A stretch of DNA of 64,000 nt. Source: Certhia americana. Taxonomy: Eukaryota > Chordata > Aves > Passeriformes > Certhiidae. Position numbers and translations under genes: made by a program. Below the pieces are notes generated by a model. That model made no database searches and was not told the DNA's origin. It worked only from the letters and a program-made list of their open reading frames with translations. Shown piece by piece: positions 32,007 to 43,468 of this stretch. The stretch lies in the NCBI GenBank assembly GCA_018697195.1, contig JAGMWU010000035.1, positions 930,001 to 994,000 of the forward strand. The letters run 5' to 3'. Within the stretch, counting starts at the first letter, position 1, and each line of letters starts with the position of its first letter.

Positions 32007-34942
32007 CAAAAATAATCCACAGGTTCTACTGTCCTGAATAAATTCAACATTGATTGCTTGTAATTGTGCTCTTAAGCCCTGGCTTTCATTTACAAATTCT
32101 AACATTTGAACATTTTAAGAAAGCCTTCCTACAATAAATAGGATTACCCACAATGTGGAGTTAGAGGCTTTTTGGCAGATGTAAGCAAACAACTGTAAGA
32201 AGGTGTGAATCATTCTAATTAACTCCATGGGTACATAGCAGGGAAGCTACACAAGGGCAATTTAAATGCCAACATTTCACTGCTGGTCACTTCAGTAGAA
32301 ATTCACAGGGTTTGTGTGTTTCATAGTCCCCTAGGCCTAAGGGTATTTTCCTGGGTGACAGAAGTGGCAGTGATCCCACACAGAGAAATCAAACTCTCAA
32401 GGTGTCCCTTCATTTCTCAGTGTGCTTACAGTGGTCCCATGGTGACGACCAGAAATTCAGAGCTGGTTGCTGTAGATGGTTGCAGAAGTCTAGTTTGCTG
32501 CAGAGCACAGGAAACCAGACCAGAGCACAAATACGCCCTGAAAATAGTAGATATGAGCACCTCTGCTGGCTGGACTAAAAGAGCTCTTGCTATCTACTTT
32601 CTATATCCTTGGAGACACAGAAAACTACAACATCAAGACCTTAACCTTGACCTTAAAGCATCTTTAAAAAGGAAGTAGGCAGGAAGATACATGCAAACTC
32701 ATACTAAAGAACGTGGTATCTGCACAACACCACCAGCATGATTATTTATCATATTCATGCTAAAATTCTAAACCCTCAGGAGGTATTTTCCACCTACAGA
32801 AACAGAAGAAAATAAACAAGATTAAGTGTGCTCATGGGCATGCCAGTCTCAGACAAATGCTGAAATTTCACGTGGTTGAAGGATACAGCCTCCCTTCACC
32901 CTGCTCACATCCCAACATCCCCCCAAATTATTAGGGAGAAAAAGGAGAATAGTTCACTACTTCCCCTGATGTGGCCACGCAGGTGATGGTACTGCTGTGA
33001 GAAGAATGTGCAAAGATGAGGCCCTGGGAGCAGGCAGGTGCCTCCTAGTATTATTGGAGTTACAGTGGAATTACTGCTCTAGAGAAAAGGACAGTGTGAG
33101 TATGAACAGTAACAGGAGAAACCTGTACATTTGCAGAATAGTCCTGGAGTTACAAACATACTGGAATCTTTGTTACACATATTACCTTAGATCAATAAAC
33201 TTAAAAATGGGCTGATCCCACTAACTGCATCATCAATAAAAGAGCAACTGACACCGCCAAAATGCAAAATTTTTGCACTATGTTTCCAAATTTCTACTGA
33301 ACTAAGCACCATGCTACTGATTCTGGACAATCCTGAAGAGGAAGCACGGCCTGCCTGTCATCTTACAGCTCTTACAGTGCAGAGTGTGGACACACATGGC
33401 AGAGGAGGCTCTGATGCATTTCAAAAAGGTACTGGAGCACAAAAGCTTTACTGGCTTTATTTCACTGAAACAAACCAACAACCAGTAAATTAAGGTGCAG
33501 CAAAATTTAAAAAAGAGAGGGCTACTCCTGGACTACAACTCCCTAAGACCTACATCCTCCAGTTCAAAAAGTTTATTTTAGCCATGTGAAATTCATTTAC
33601 CACCATCAAAATTACAGTATTGCAGGTAGTACTAAATTTTCACAAAAAAGAAGTATTTAAAAAAAAAAAATTAATGCACTACAGATGGGATTGTTTCAGT
33701 ATTTGGCACTTTCAATGCAAATGAAGGAGAATACCAGGTCCTTGGTAAACAGGAGAGAAAATAATGAAATATTATTATACTACACATAGATAGACAAACA
33801 TGGAGGAAAAAATCCCCAAAAGCCATGGCTGAGGTTTTCACCAATATTAATGAACCATCCAGAAAAGGAATAGTGAATATCACTCATCTGGCTTCCATGA
33901 AGGCAGGTTTGATTTACAGAACGAGTCAATGAGATGGTGGAAAACTATTAAAGCACTTTAAAGACTGACTAAGGGTCAGAAACAGCAGCATAAGATCAAG
34001 TTTTTAATTTATCCAGTGATCTGAACTGAACTATAAAGTCTGACATAAAACTATTCTATCAAATGAAGAATCTTATAAAACAGAAGATGAAAATGTCCTT
34101 TTTTAAAGTGACTGTTTGAAATAAAAATTCTAATTTCTTCTCCCTACCTTTTGCTAGATGAAAAGAGGCCATATTCTTATAGGGGGCATCTGAAATTATT
34201 GAATTAGTTTGGATATGACCTTGACTAAATATTACTTTGATACTATGGTAATTTTTGAGCAAATTGTGTTTGGTTGATGCAGAGATCTAAACTATTTTAT
34301 TTCCATTTTTGAGTGAGAATGAAGTTATTTGGACACTAAGACTAATACAGAAAAGTGCAATATAATAATATCGTTATTAATATAGAAAATACCTTAAAAA
34401 GTGAGAGAAGCAATTCCACACATCTAAGCAGTAAATTTGAGCTATATACCCTAGCAAACTCTGTCTTCCCTTCTCAGAGTATTAGGAATTCACCAGATTA
34501 TCAGGGAGATACCATGACTTCTGTGGGTGTGATGAATCCCTTTCTGACAGCTGTTGGAGATTTCATTGTTACTTCCTTGGATACCTGAATTAAAATCAAC
34601 TCTCCTGCCTGTGATACTGTTGCTGATTAGGAATACTCCACCCTTTTTTCAGGCCAAATCCATCACAATATCATTATTTATTTAGGATTTTTTTCCCCTG
34701 ATCACTGCATTGCATTCACCCATCTTTTAATATTCTGTTTAATTATTACATACTCCTTGGGGGATCTTATCTACTCAATGCCCTACAAAGAGTGCTCTGC
34801 CACTTAAATACCCAAATTTGCAATTTTCTTATAAACTGGCTATAAAGTGAGGTGGTTTGCACTGAGGGGGCCACTAAGCTTAAATCTCAATGACTGAACT
34901 TTGGACTCATTGTACTTAAAAATTCTCTTTGATAGCTTCAAT

Positions 34943-34960
34943 ACACACACACACACACAC
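34943..34960. repeat. (AC)9 microsatellite
   Basis: Short perfect AC dinucleotide run. Confidence 0.9.
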
Positions 34961-37871
34961 AAACCCCCAGACAAAACAGAACTGCATTAATGAAAGCAAT
35001 ATCAATATCCAGAAATTTCAGAGTATTAAAGAAACAATCTTGAAAGCTAGAATAACAAGCGAAACAATTCAGATTACAAGCTCATATGCCTAAGAGTACT
35101 GTAGGAACACAAATTTCTGTTGCATGCTGAAATCATCAGCTGAAATTATGAAGGAAAAGAAAAACATGTTACTATTTGACCAGCAAGAGAGACACCAGTG
35201 TGTTCAAGATACAAATGCTGTGATTAATCAGAAGAGGCATTTCCAATAAGCACTCAGAAGATTGCAGGCTGCTGAAAAAGTCAGAGGTAAAACCTGCTAT
35301 GAAAGAGCACATATAGCTCTGACTACTCATATATGCAGAATTTAACACCCCTAAACAGAAGCAGAAAAAGGGTAGGAAATGGAAACCCTATCATACTAAA
35401 AGAGACTAAAAGACACTGGCTTCCCAAAAAGAAGTCAGGATTAGAGCAATGTAAGATGGCACATCAGATGGTGAACATTGCAAGGGAGAAGAATTATCAA
35501 AGTGTAAGGACAGCACTGGTGAAATAACAAAAGTGGAACTTGCTGTGAATACATTCAGGCTGAAAAGAGAGTAGTCCCAATTCTTCAAAGGCGTGAGCTT
35601 CTGAAACAGCATCCTCATAAAAATAATAAAGATGATGGGGCTTAAGACGGAGCTTGGTAATGAATAAGATTGCATAATGTTACCTAGGACTGGAAAGAAT
35701 TGAATTTGACACATGAAATATCTTACTGTCCCATGTTCCTGTCACTTTTCCCAATTGCTCTGCACCTAGGGTGCCAAAAAGTCTGCAGACAGAAAGTTGG
35801 CAGGAGTCTGGGGATGCAGGCACCCACTTGACAAGAGGGAACCACGTACGTGGGGTTCCACCAGGGCCACTGGACTGGGAATTTCCTATCATTTTCTTAT
35901 GCTGCTCTTTTCTTACAGTCCTGTTTCAGGGATCAACAAATCTGAAGCAAAAGCATTTTTATGTGGGAGACCACTTCCACAGCATTTTCTGCTACGCTTT
36001 CTGTAGGCCTTTCACCACGGTTTGTTTCTGTTCCTTAATGCTGCTCTTAGAAGGGATAAAATGCTTTCAGAGCTATCCACAGCCCTACATAGGCTATTTC
36101 TTCTTGCAAGGCTGAAACTAATTGGAAATTTACCTGTGGGTATTCTGCCGCTCTTTTACTTGAATATAATATTTGTAATTGATTACAAATTTAAAACACA
36201 TTCATGGTGCCACTGTGAAGTTGCACTTCATGCCTAAGAATTTTTGTAAAGCTGAGAAAAAACAACATATTTGGCATGATAAGAGTTGTTCCAAAAATAA
36301 TGTAGCAGAAACTGATATTTTAAGGTTTTCAATATACTTGCTACTATTATATACCAGAGTCTTATAACCACAAAGCAATATGCATTATAATACACAGACA
36401 TATCAAGGTTCCACAAAACAGATTATGGAGCATCACAAACATATGAAAACCCAGTTCCTCAGAAGCCATTCTAACACTCCAGGATGATCTAACTAACAAG
36501 ATACTTTACATCTTTTAAGCAGAAGATCAAACATGTCACCGAAACCCACCCATACTTCTAGTGGCCTCACTGGAAGTGAAGTCCTAGAGAGAATTAAAAA
36601 TCTTATGCTTTTATCTTGGTATGATGTAAGAGTCTTGCTGCTAGGGGCCGTGTCCTCTGAGGTATCGAGCCCTGCCTGAGGAGTCTGTGAATTCTCATCT
36701 TTCATCTGGGCATATGAATATTCCATGTTATGCCAAGGTCAAAAGCCAGGATTGAAAGTGCTAACCTGGTTCACATTTTAATACTTAAAAGCAACACACC
36801 TGATCTGGTTCTCCTCACCCAGAGGTACAGAATCCACAGCTTCCTTGCAGAAGCATGTGCACAGCTTGAAGATCCTTGTCCTTATCCTACAATTTTTTTT
36901 CATCTTGCTTTGCATATTTACCCTTAGACAGCATCTAGCTCTTACCCTCATCTGCCATTTCACAATCTGTCAAATGACTATTCAAGCATTAGAAAAAATG
37001 AAGGGTCTGTTAAGTTGTAAATTAAATGACAGTCTATAGCTGAAAATTAGCAGTAACGTGCCCAAAAGTTTATTGATTGCTAAGAAAAGGTGAATAACCC
37101 CCCCTACAGCTGACTGTGTAATTACTGACCTTTAGAACCCCAGAGCTATTAATTTAAGAACAGATAGCAGTGAACTAGCAAACGAGTTATTTTGCAGCAG
37201 GACGGTGAAGGCACATATCAAGTTTTTGCATGTGTTCAGTGCGACCTTGAATAGTTTTATTACATGCCTGTATTTTCCATTTTAATGCAGAATACAACCC
37301 AAGCTATATCTGGACAGAAAATGCCTGTCAACTAGTTCAGAAAATCAGTGGGAAGGCACCCACAGACACTGTGGCCTTTCAGTACATTTGAAGAACTCCA
37401 CATCCTTCCAGAAAGGTACTAAATTACTGTTAAAGGCAGGAAAATTGTATTTTCAAGCTTGGCCACCCTGGTACATGTCCTGCAAACTTTTCATTTGTAC
37501 TCCAGAGATGGAGATGGAAATGGCCAGGAACAGGAGAACAGCAGACAGTAATTCAGCATCAATACAGTGGCAGACACACACATACACACAAAAGCCCCTC
37601 ACCTCTCTTGATATTGCTAAATTTAATCTGCTATAGACTAATGCAAAATTCATAGAAACAGCAGCCTAATGACTATTAACAACAAACGCTCCAGCAATAT
37701 TTAACTCTTCTCTTTTTTCTTCTAAATAATAAACTCTCATAATGGAGAGATAGCTGCCTTTTGACAAAGCAAACCATATTTTAAGAGCATTGGTCAGATG
37801 GTGGAGTTTACAGTAAGAAAATTTAAAAAATGTCTGTTAATGGGAAGTACTGAAAGAAAAAGGTATCTGAC

Positions 37872-37972
37872 CTGGTGCAGACGTCCTTCCATGAAGAGCA
37901 GTTTCATTGGGCAGATCTTTTGAGTTGGAAGTGAATGGTGATTGTCTAAATGTGTCTTCAGAAAAGAAAGGG
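37872..37972 (-). CDS. ZNF827: ZNF827 101-nt linker exon (PFFSEDTF segment)
   Basis: Seen: acceptor gttttttcctatag before CCCTTTC, donor GCACCAG|GTCAGA, 101 nt (1 + 33 codons + 1). The peptide runs PFFSEDTFRQSPFTSNSKDL ... HGRTSAP. It is rich in Ser, Thr and Phe and has no zinc-binding pairs. Known: the same segment precedes the central zinc fingers in ZNF827 orthologues. The first base completes a Ser with the 58-nt exon. The last G joins AA of the next exon to give Glu in APETEKLG. The correct reading frame differs from the longest minus-strand open frame here, which is a shadow. The exon is isolated, with 18.4 kb of intron downstream and 4.5 kb upstream. Likely role: a flexible, possibly phosphorylated linker (inference). 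Confidence 0.93.
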
Positions 37973-40900
37973 CTATAGGAAAAAACAAGATGCCTTTTTT
38001 AAAAGAAAACAGCAGTTAACAGAAGAAGCAAATATGAATTTTGACCTCAACATCTTAACATTGTAAGAAATACCATCTTGTTAAAAAATCTGTTTCACTT
38101 ACACAATTCATGCTGAAAAATAGGCAGACCATGAGGCAGCTTTGGTAAAACTGCATTTCAGAGTGAAAACTGAACACTTCACGAAAGGCTTTTAGCTACA
38201 TTTCAACATCTCACATTTGCTTTATCACAATAAAATATGGATCAGTAAAATTAACACTTAAAACATTTGTATTCCATTGTCATATCTGGAGAGGTCAAAC
38301 AGGAAATGTAAAAAAAAAATCATTATTTAATAATCTGAAGCATACAGTAGTTATCTTTAAAACAGAACTTTTCAAGTCTTAGGTTAAGATGCTGAACAGT
38401 TCTAGTCTGACATGGCCTTCCATGAATGAAACTGCCTCCACAAATTTGATTTTTAAAACAGGAAACAATTCATAAATTGAACTGGTGCATCTCAAAGGGT
38501 ATAAAGCACAAAAACATGATTCCAAAAAGAATATTTTGCTTAAGTTTAATTAACAGGCAGAAAAAAGTTAATTTCAGTAGTGAAAAGGCATCTCTGTCAA
38601 AGTAATTGTTTTCTGCTCAATTTAAGATCAAAACAGAAACAAGAATTCCTTGCCGCAGTAGACAGACATCAACAAGAGGTACATAAAAAAAAAGTCAAAA
38701 TGGAAAACTACAGTCTTGGAAAAATGCTTTCTAAGGGAATGTATTCCACCTGCATGCAAACTATCAATTTCTTCTAAGCAAAGTGAGAATCACTTTATAT
38801 CTGATCTCTCCCCGACTGAAAATCCTTAACAGGCTGGTGTTTAGTGGGTGTTTTAAAGGTGCAGGACGGGAGGCCAGACCATTTCTACAGCCTTTTCTTA
38901 CCCAGGAATCAAATCCAAGAATCTTTTCAGGATAAAGGGCCTACTATGAGGTCTTACAAGGTGTTGCACAGCAGGTAGTCCAGACTCAAAGTACATGCCA
39001 GATGCACCAAGCTGACCTCACCAGTCCAGATACCCAAAGTTTCTGTCCAAAAGACATCACTACCCTGTGTTTTCACTCATGCAGTTTTTCTGCAGAGAGT
39101 GAGCAAGGTGTCTCCACCAAGTCACTCGTGTTCTTAGTCAGTCCTCTTCTGCCTCAGGGAAACTTGTTGATAATTAGTTGACTTGATTGTGAAACACTTT
39201 TGGCACCCACATTGTTTTACTTTCCTATTAAGGTTTCTGGACATTATTCATTTTTGCTGTTCCATATGTAACAGTTAATGGGATATTTTAGTATTTCTAC
39301 AAAAGTTGAAACACATCTATAGGCAGTCAACATTACACTGTGCTGAAGGGGAAGGTGTGAAGTTGCCCCAAATCTGAACAGTTTGATGAATGCCAACAGC
39401 TGAACAACGCAGGATACTCCAGAAAACAAGTGACCAGGATAAACCAAAACAGCTCCAACACACATGTGCGAAACTTAACTTCTTCCAAGACTCACACTCC
39501 CACTCAGGGGTGACATAATACAAAACAGACTGACACTAAAAATAAAAATACACCGTGATTTATTGCAACATTCCTCTCACTGGTTTAATAATGATTTGAA
39601 AGAAAAACAGCAATAAAAAATAATGCTTTATTACTCTTGTAACTCTTTAAAATCTTGTAATCCACTCAGGTTTCCATGCTGGCCTTCCTGCTTGTGCCTT
39701 AGTTTCAGTCATTCGGACACTGCTCACTGCTGGTTCTAAGCAAAATGGATGGTGCAGGGCTTATCTATTTCAGATTAGGCCACAGATTATGAGCAGGTGC
39801 TGTTGAAGGCCACATAGTGTCATATCCCAAGGATTTCCCTCTTCTCCTTTGTCCTCTGGTCAATTATGGAACCATCCTTGGATACCTCTTTTCTGCCTTC
39901 CTCTAGAAAGGCAGCTGAGTCTCTTCAGTGGTGGCCCTATTATTATTTCTATTTCAGCAGATGTCCTCCAATTCCCAGTGCAAAATATGGAAGGAGCAAC
40001 TCCTGCTTCATAGCAAGAAATTACATGCATTTTCCTCAATCACTGTGCAAAGTCCTTTCTGACGAAGGTTAAGCTTTAGGGTTTTTTTTTTTATTTTTCC
40101 TCTGGCTGCACTTTTCCAGTTTCATGGCTACACAGTTCTCTAGATGAAAGAAACTTATCTTGGCATCTTATGCTGGCGTGCTCCCTTCCAGATCACTCGC
40201 TTCTCCACTTTCTGTCGTCTCATCACAGATGGCAGGCTCTACCATCTCACTCAGCCATTGAACTGAGAGGAATCCTTGCCAGTTCCGGCTGCTCTAAGCA
40301 AAGTCATATGGAAGTATATGATGGCAATGTCCAGGAATACTCACAAGAGGAACAGCAACAGACAGGTGACAGTTAGAAATGTTAATAAGGAATAAGACAG
40401 CAAAAAGTGCTTGCGTACCCCATCTTGCTGGGGTTTGCTGATTTAAGCCTCACCAGTGACACAGCTAAATCTTTGTGCTTCCCAGCTACTCACAGGTGGA
40501 CAACACTGACCTCACCTTGGCTCTCTGAAGCTGTCAGCACATTTCACAGAACAATTGTGGTTGAAATGCCTTTCTGTCATTACTCCAGATGTGGGTGGGT
40601 GAGCCAAACTGCAACACCACATATTTTCTTAATGCAGTCCAAGTGCCTCTATTCTCCACTGGCTGCTCCATCACATTCTATTTTTGAGAAGGCGTCATAC
40701 CCTTACCAGTAAAGACTTCCAGCTGTTTATTTGGTTTGGGGTGGGTTGGGATTTTTTTTGGCAAGGTCTTTCAAGTCAATCTGTTTGAACTCACAAGATT
40801 TAGTAGACTGACTCACTTCCCCTATTAAGAAGCTCTCCTCATTCATGTCTTCTTCTGCTGATAAATAGGCAAGATAAGAAAAGTGCTCAGAGAAACTGAA

Positions 40901-42439
40901 CCAGGCACTCAGCATTTCATGCCCTGATGGGTAGCAGCCACTGTAAGGACATCTCAGCAAAGCTCAACACAAGTTTCACAACAGCCAACTGTGCTACTCT
41001 CTTAAAAGTTGGCAGCTAGAAGAAGGGCAATTTATCTTTGAACTGTCCTCAACCTTTCCAATTGGAATTATCTTTGACAGATCCAAAAGTAGCTCTGCAT
41101 TCTCACACCAGTCCTCCTAGTAACATCATGAGACACTGAAATCTATTTTCAACTATTTGTCAGCCCGTCCCTGCAGCGCACCCTGGATGGTTAATGAATA
41201 GCTGGACAATACATGAGTTTGTCTGTGTTTGTATCTCAGGCTTATGCTTTTTAAGTAGCACAAAAAGGCCATGCAGTCTGCATATCTGACAAATTCCCAC
41301 ACTAGCAAATATGGGAAGCATTCACTGTAACCAGAAGCCAAAAGCTCAATTGAATTATCTTTCAACTTGTAACATCAAAAAGTCCCTAATGTACATTTAC
41401 TGAGCTGGTCAGTTTATTAAAAACAAGTTATTTACTGCAGCTACCATGAATGAATTGGATAGGCCTAGAAATTTAAGTACAATGTATTTCAGAGACCTGT
41501 TCTTTGCAGCTGAAATGCTTTTCCATTCTGTCTGGGTAAAGTTGTTATAAGCTAGCACTGAGGACCTCTTAACTCTATCTTTGAATGAACTCTTCATCAC
41601 TTCACTGTGCTTAGTCTCCAACCCATCCACAACTATTAGGGAACTTTCAGGTAGGAAATAAATACATCCTTGCCAGTTCCTGCCTACTCCTCCTACCCTG
41701 CCAAGGGCTCCTAAGTCTTTACCAATTTGAGCTACCACTTACTGCATAAGAGCTTTAAATCTTTCCACAGGGAAGCGTCCACAGGGACACTTCACCTTGC
41801 TGCTCATGGATATGTAAACACTTTGTGGGCTTGTTCCCAGCCACAGGACTGTACCCAGCACAGGCCACAATAGGATCATATTTTTAACTCCTGCTTAATT
41901 TAAATTATTGTAATAATGCAACTGTAATCTTTAACACGTTTTGTTAGCACTGTCCTACATTGGACTTTTAAAAACTCATCTCTAGAATGTATTGAGATGA
42001 CAAAAATACTAAATTGAAATTTTTCTAAAGAAAACTAGCTAGACAGAAGACAATCAAAATCACCTCTTCTTACATTGGTCCATATCTTAAAATCCAGTTG
42101 TCATCCTGGTCCCTCAAGCACTGTATGTACCATGCAGTTTGTTTTAAGTTTCCCCTTTTGTTGAAAAAAATTAGAATAAATAGTTCTTAAAATGATGTAT
42201 GACTACTAGATTAGAGGAGAACAGACAAAAGCCCTTTGGGTCTTTTTGACTTATGAACCCTAAATAATCAGATCTGTAGTTGTAGCTTTCCAGATACAGG
42301 TTCCATTATTCATGGAAATGCCTTAAGTTTGTACTATCAGGTCACATTTTCAGGAGATAGACAAGTTTGAGTTCACAAGGCAAAAGGAGGCAATGCTATT
42401 TACAGTGCAGTTTTGCAGGAAACCACAGGCTGTACTTAC
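37973..42439 (-). other. ZNF827: ZNF827 intron, 4.5 kb
   Basis: Lies between the 58-nt and 101-nt exons. GTAAGT donor, CCTATAG acceptor. I recognise no CR1 copy or exon. 39650-40720 has more moderate-GC, low-repeat sequence that might be an old element, but I cannot assign it. Confidence 0.8.
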
Positions 42440-42497
42440 CTGGCTGTAGTTCTGATGGTGTTATCTTTATTGTGGTTGTGCTCTTTGCTCACCTTTT
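42440..42497 (-). CDS. ZNF827: ZNF827 58-nt small linker exon
   Basis: This exon is too short to stand out as an open frame; it was found from the protein sequence expected between its neighbours. Seen: acceptor gttcctctgcag before AAAAGGTGAGC, donor GCCAG|GTAAGT, 58 nt (2 + 18 codons + 2). The peptide is KVSKEHNHNKDNTIRTTA, with a Glu formed across the upstream junction and a Ser across the downstream one. Known: ZNF827 orthologues carry a closely similar KVSKEHNH... segment directly after the SELLFQLS motif. The segment is hydrophilic and probably disordered. Odd: five bases into the exon lies AAAAG|GTGAGC, which resembles a good 5' splice site. Because the exon runs from phase 1 to phase 2, skipping it alone would shift the frame. 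Confidence 0.93.
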
Positions 42498-43219
42498 CTG
42501 CAGAGGAACACACATGAGTTTTGTGATTAGCATATGTCATATATTCTCTATCAGATTTTATTCAGCAGAACTATCTTAACGCTTTCAGGTAACAGCATAA
42601 CCTAGGGTAATTTAGGGTAAATGGTTCCAGCATGATTAGAGAATGGGCATGACTTTATTTAAATTAACACCCAACAATTGTTTTCATCTCCACACATCAG
42701 TGTTAGAGCTCCATGCAGAGTGTGAAATGCAAGTGTTCATTGAACACAGTGCTGACCCCACTACCTTTGTGTGACAGATGAGGTTCACCTTCTTTGCCAA
42801 GGGAAGTGGGCAGTGCAGCCCCAGGAGTGCTGCATCCTACAGCCACTGGCCACTCAGGCCAGGAGCTGCTATCTGCAGATTCCCCTCTACAGGGATCAAA
42901 GCAGTCATCACAAATTATTTAATTAGCTTTCAAAAATACAGGAGCTGAACTCTGGCTTTTCCAACTCAGTTGAAATACTGTGAACCTGACCTGGCTGCCA
43001 CAGTGCCTTAAAGCATATGCAAACTATGGGGCACATTTGGCAAGGCCTCTGTGCTTCAAGTGTGAGGGTAGGAACGTTCTAACTCCTATTAGTTTTCATC
43101 CCAGGTTGATCTCACAGTTTCATAGAACTTTGGCAATTACACAAAAAAAAAAAAAAAAAAAAAAAAAAATCTCATTTTGTTCTTTAACTTCAGTTACTGA
43201 GTAGTTGCATTGGATTTAC
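42498..43219 (-). other. ZNF827: ZNF827 intron, 0.7 kb, with U27 tract after the donor
   Basis: GTAAAT donor, CCTCTGCAG acceptor. The plus-strand A27 at 43143-43169 is a U27 run that begins about 50 nt after the 5' splice site in the transcript. No other feature recognised. Confidence 0.85.
43143..43169. repeat. A27 homopolymer
   Basis: Twenty-seven A on the plus strand, U27 in ZNF827 pre-mRNA. Confidence 0.95.
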
Positions 43220-43468
43220 CTGATAGCTGGAAGAGCAGCTCAGATGCCATCTTCACTGATATGTCCTGGCTGAACAGATTTCTCTCTGGGAGCACACGGC
43301 CTTCGGGTGCCTTGGGGATGCGCTCGCCAATGTCTCGCCCCAATAAAGTGCTGTAGCCAACGTTCTGGCTGCCTTGGCTGGGTGACACTGACGCCTGCGA
43401 GTCATGGATGTCAACTTCCATTGGTTCTTCCTTGATCTTTACCATCTGGGTCTCCTTGAAACTTTCGG
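43220..43468 (-). CDS. ZNF827: ZNF827 internal exon, SUMO-motif/helix linker repeat copy 2
   Basis: Seen: acceptor ...catattgcag before CCGAAAGT, donor CTATCAG|GTAAAT, 249 nt, phase-1 introns on both sides (2 nt + 82 codons + 1 nt). The peptide starts ESFKETQMVKIKEEPMEVD and ends FSQDISVKMASELLFQLS. It has an IKEE SUMO-type motif near the start and the same terminal helix motif as the 55034-55267 exon. The middle is rich in Ser, Pro and Gln and looks disordered. Known: this matches the ZNF827 region just before the central fingers. Inference: the exon serves as a linker or sumoylation platform rather than binding DNA. The donor is not a strong consensus and is followed by a U27 run in the transcript. 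An apparent longer frame, reading in from the intron as MHIAA, ignores the splice site. Confidence 0.95.

Larger units (their letters stand above)
19501..37871 (-). other. ZNF827: ZNF827 18.4-kb intron
   Basis: The largest intron in the window. Contents recognised: CR1 copies at 19985-20095, 28235-29080 and 31610-32006, poly-T at 26407-26429, AC repeats near 31000 and 34950, a perfect palindrome at 35842-35853 and a plus-strand candidate exon at 23188-23341. The rest is AT-rich with no feature I can name. Conserved regulatory elements are possible but cannot be recognised without alignment. Confidence 0.8.

Noticed and set aside
37794..37988. Minus-strand frame MFFPIALSFLKTH...
   Set aside because: It covers the real 101-nt exon but in the wrong frame; the PFFSEDTF frame is the coding one.
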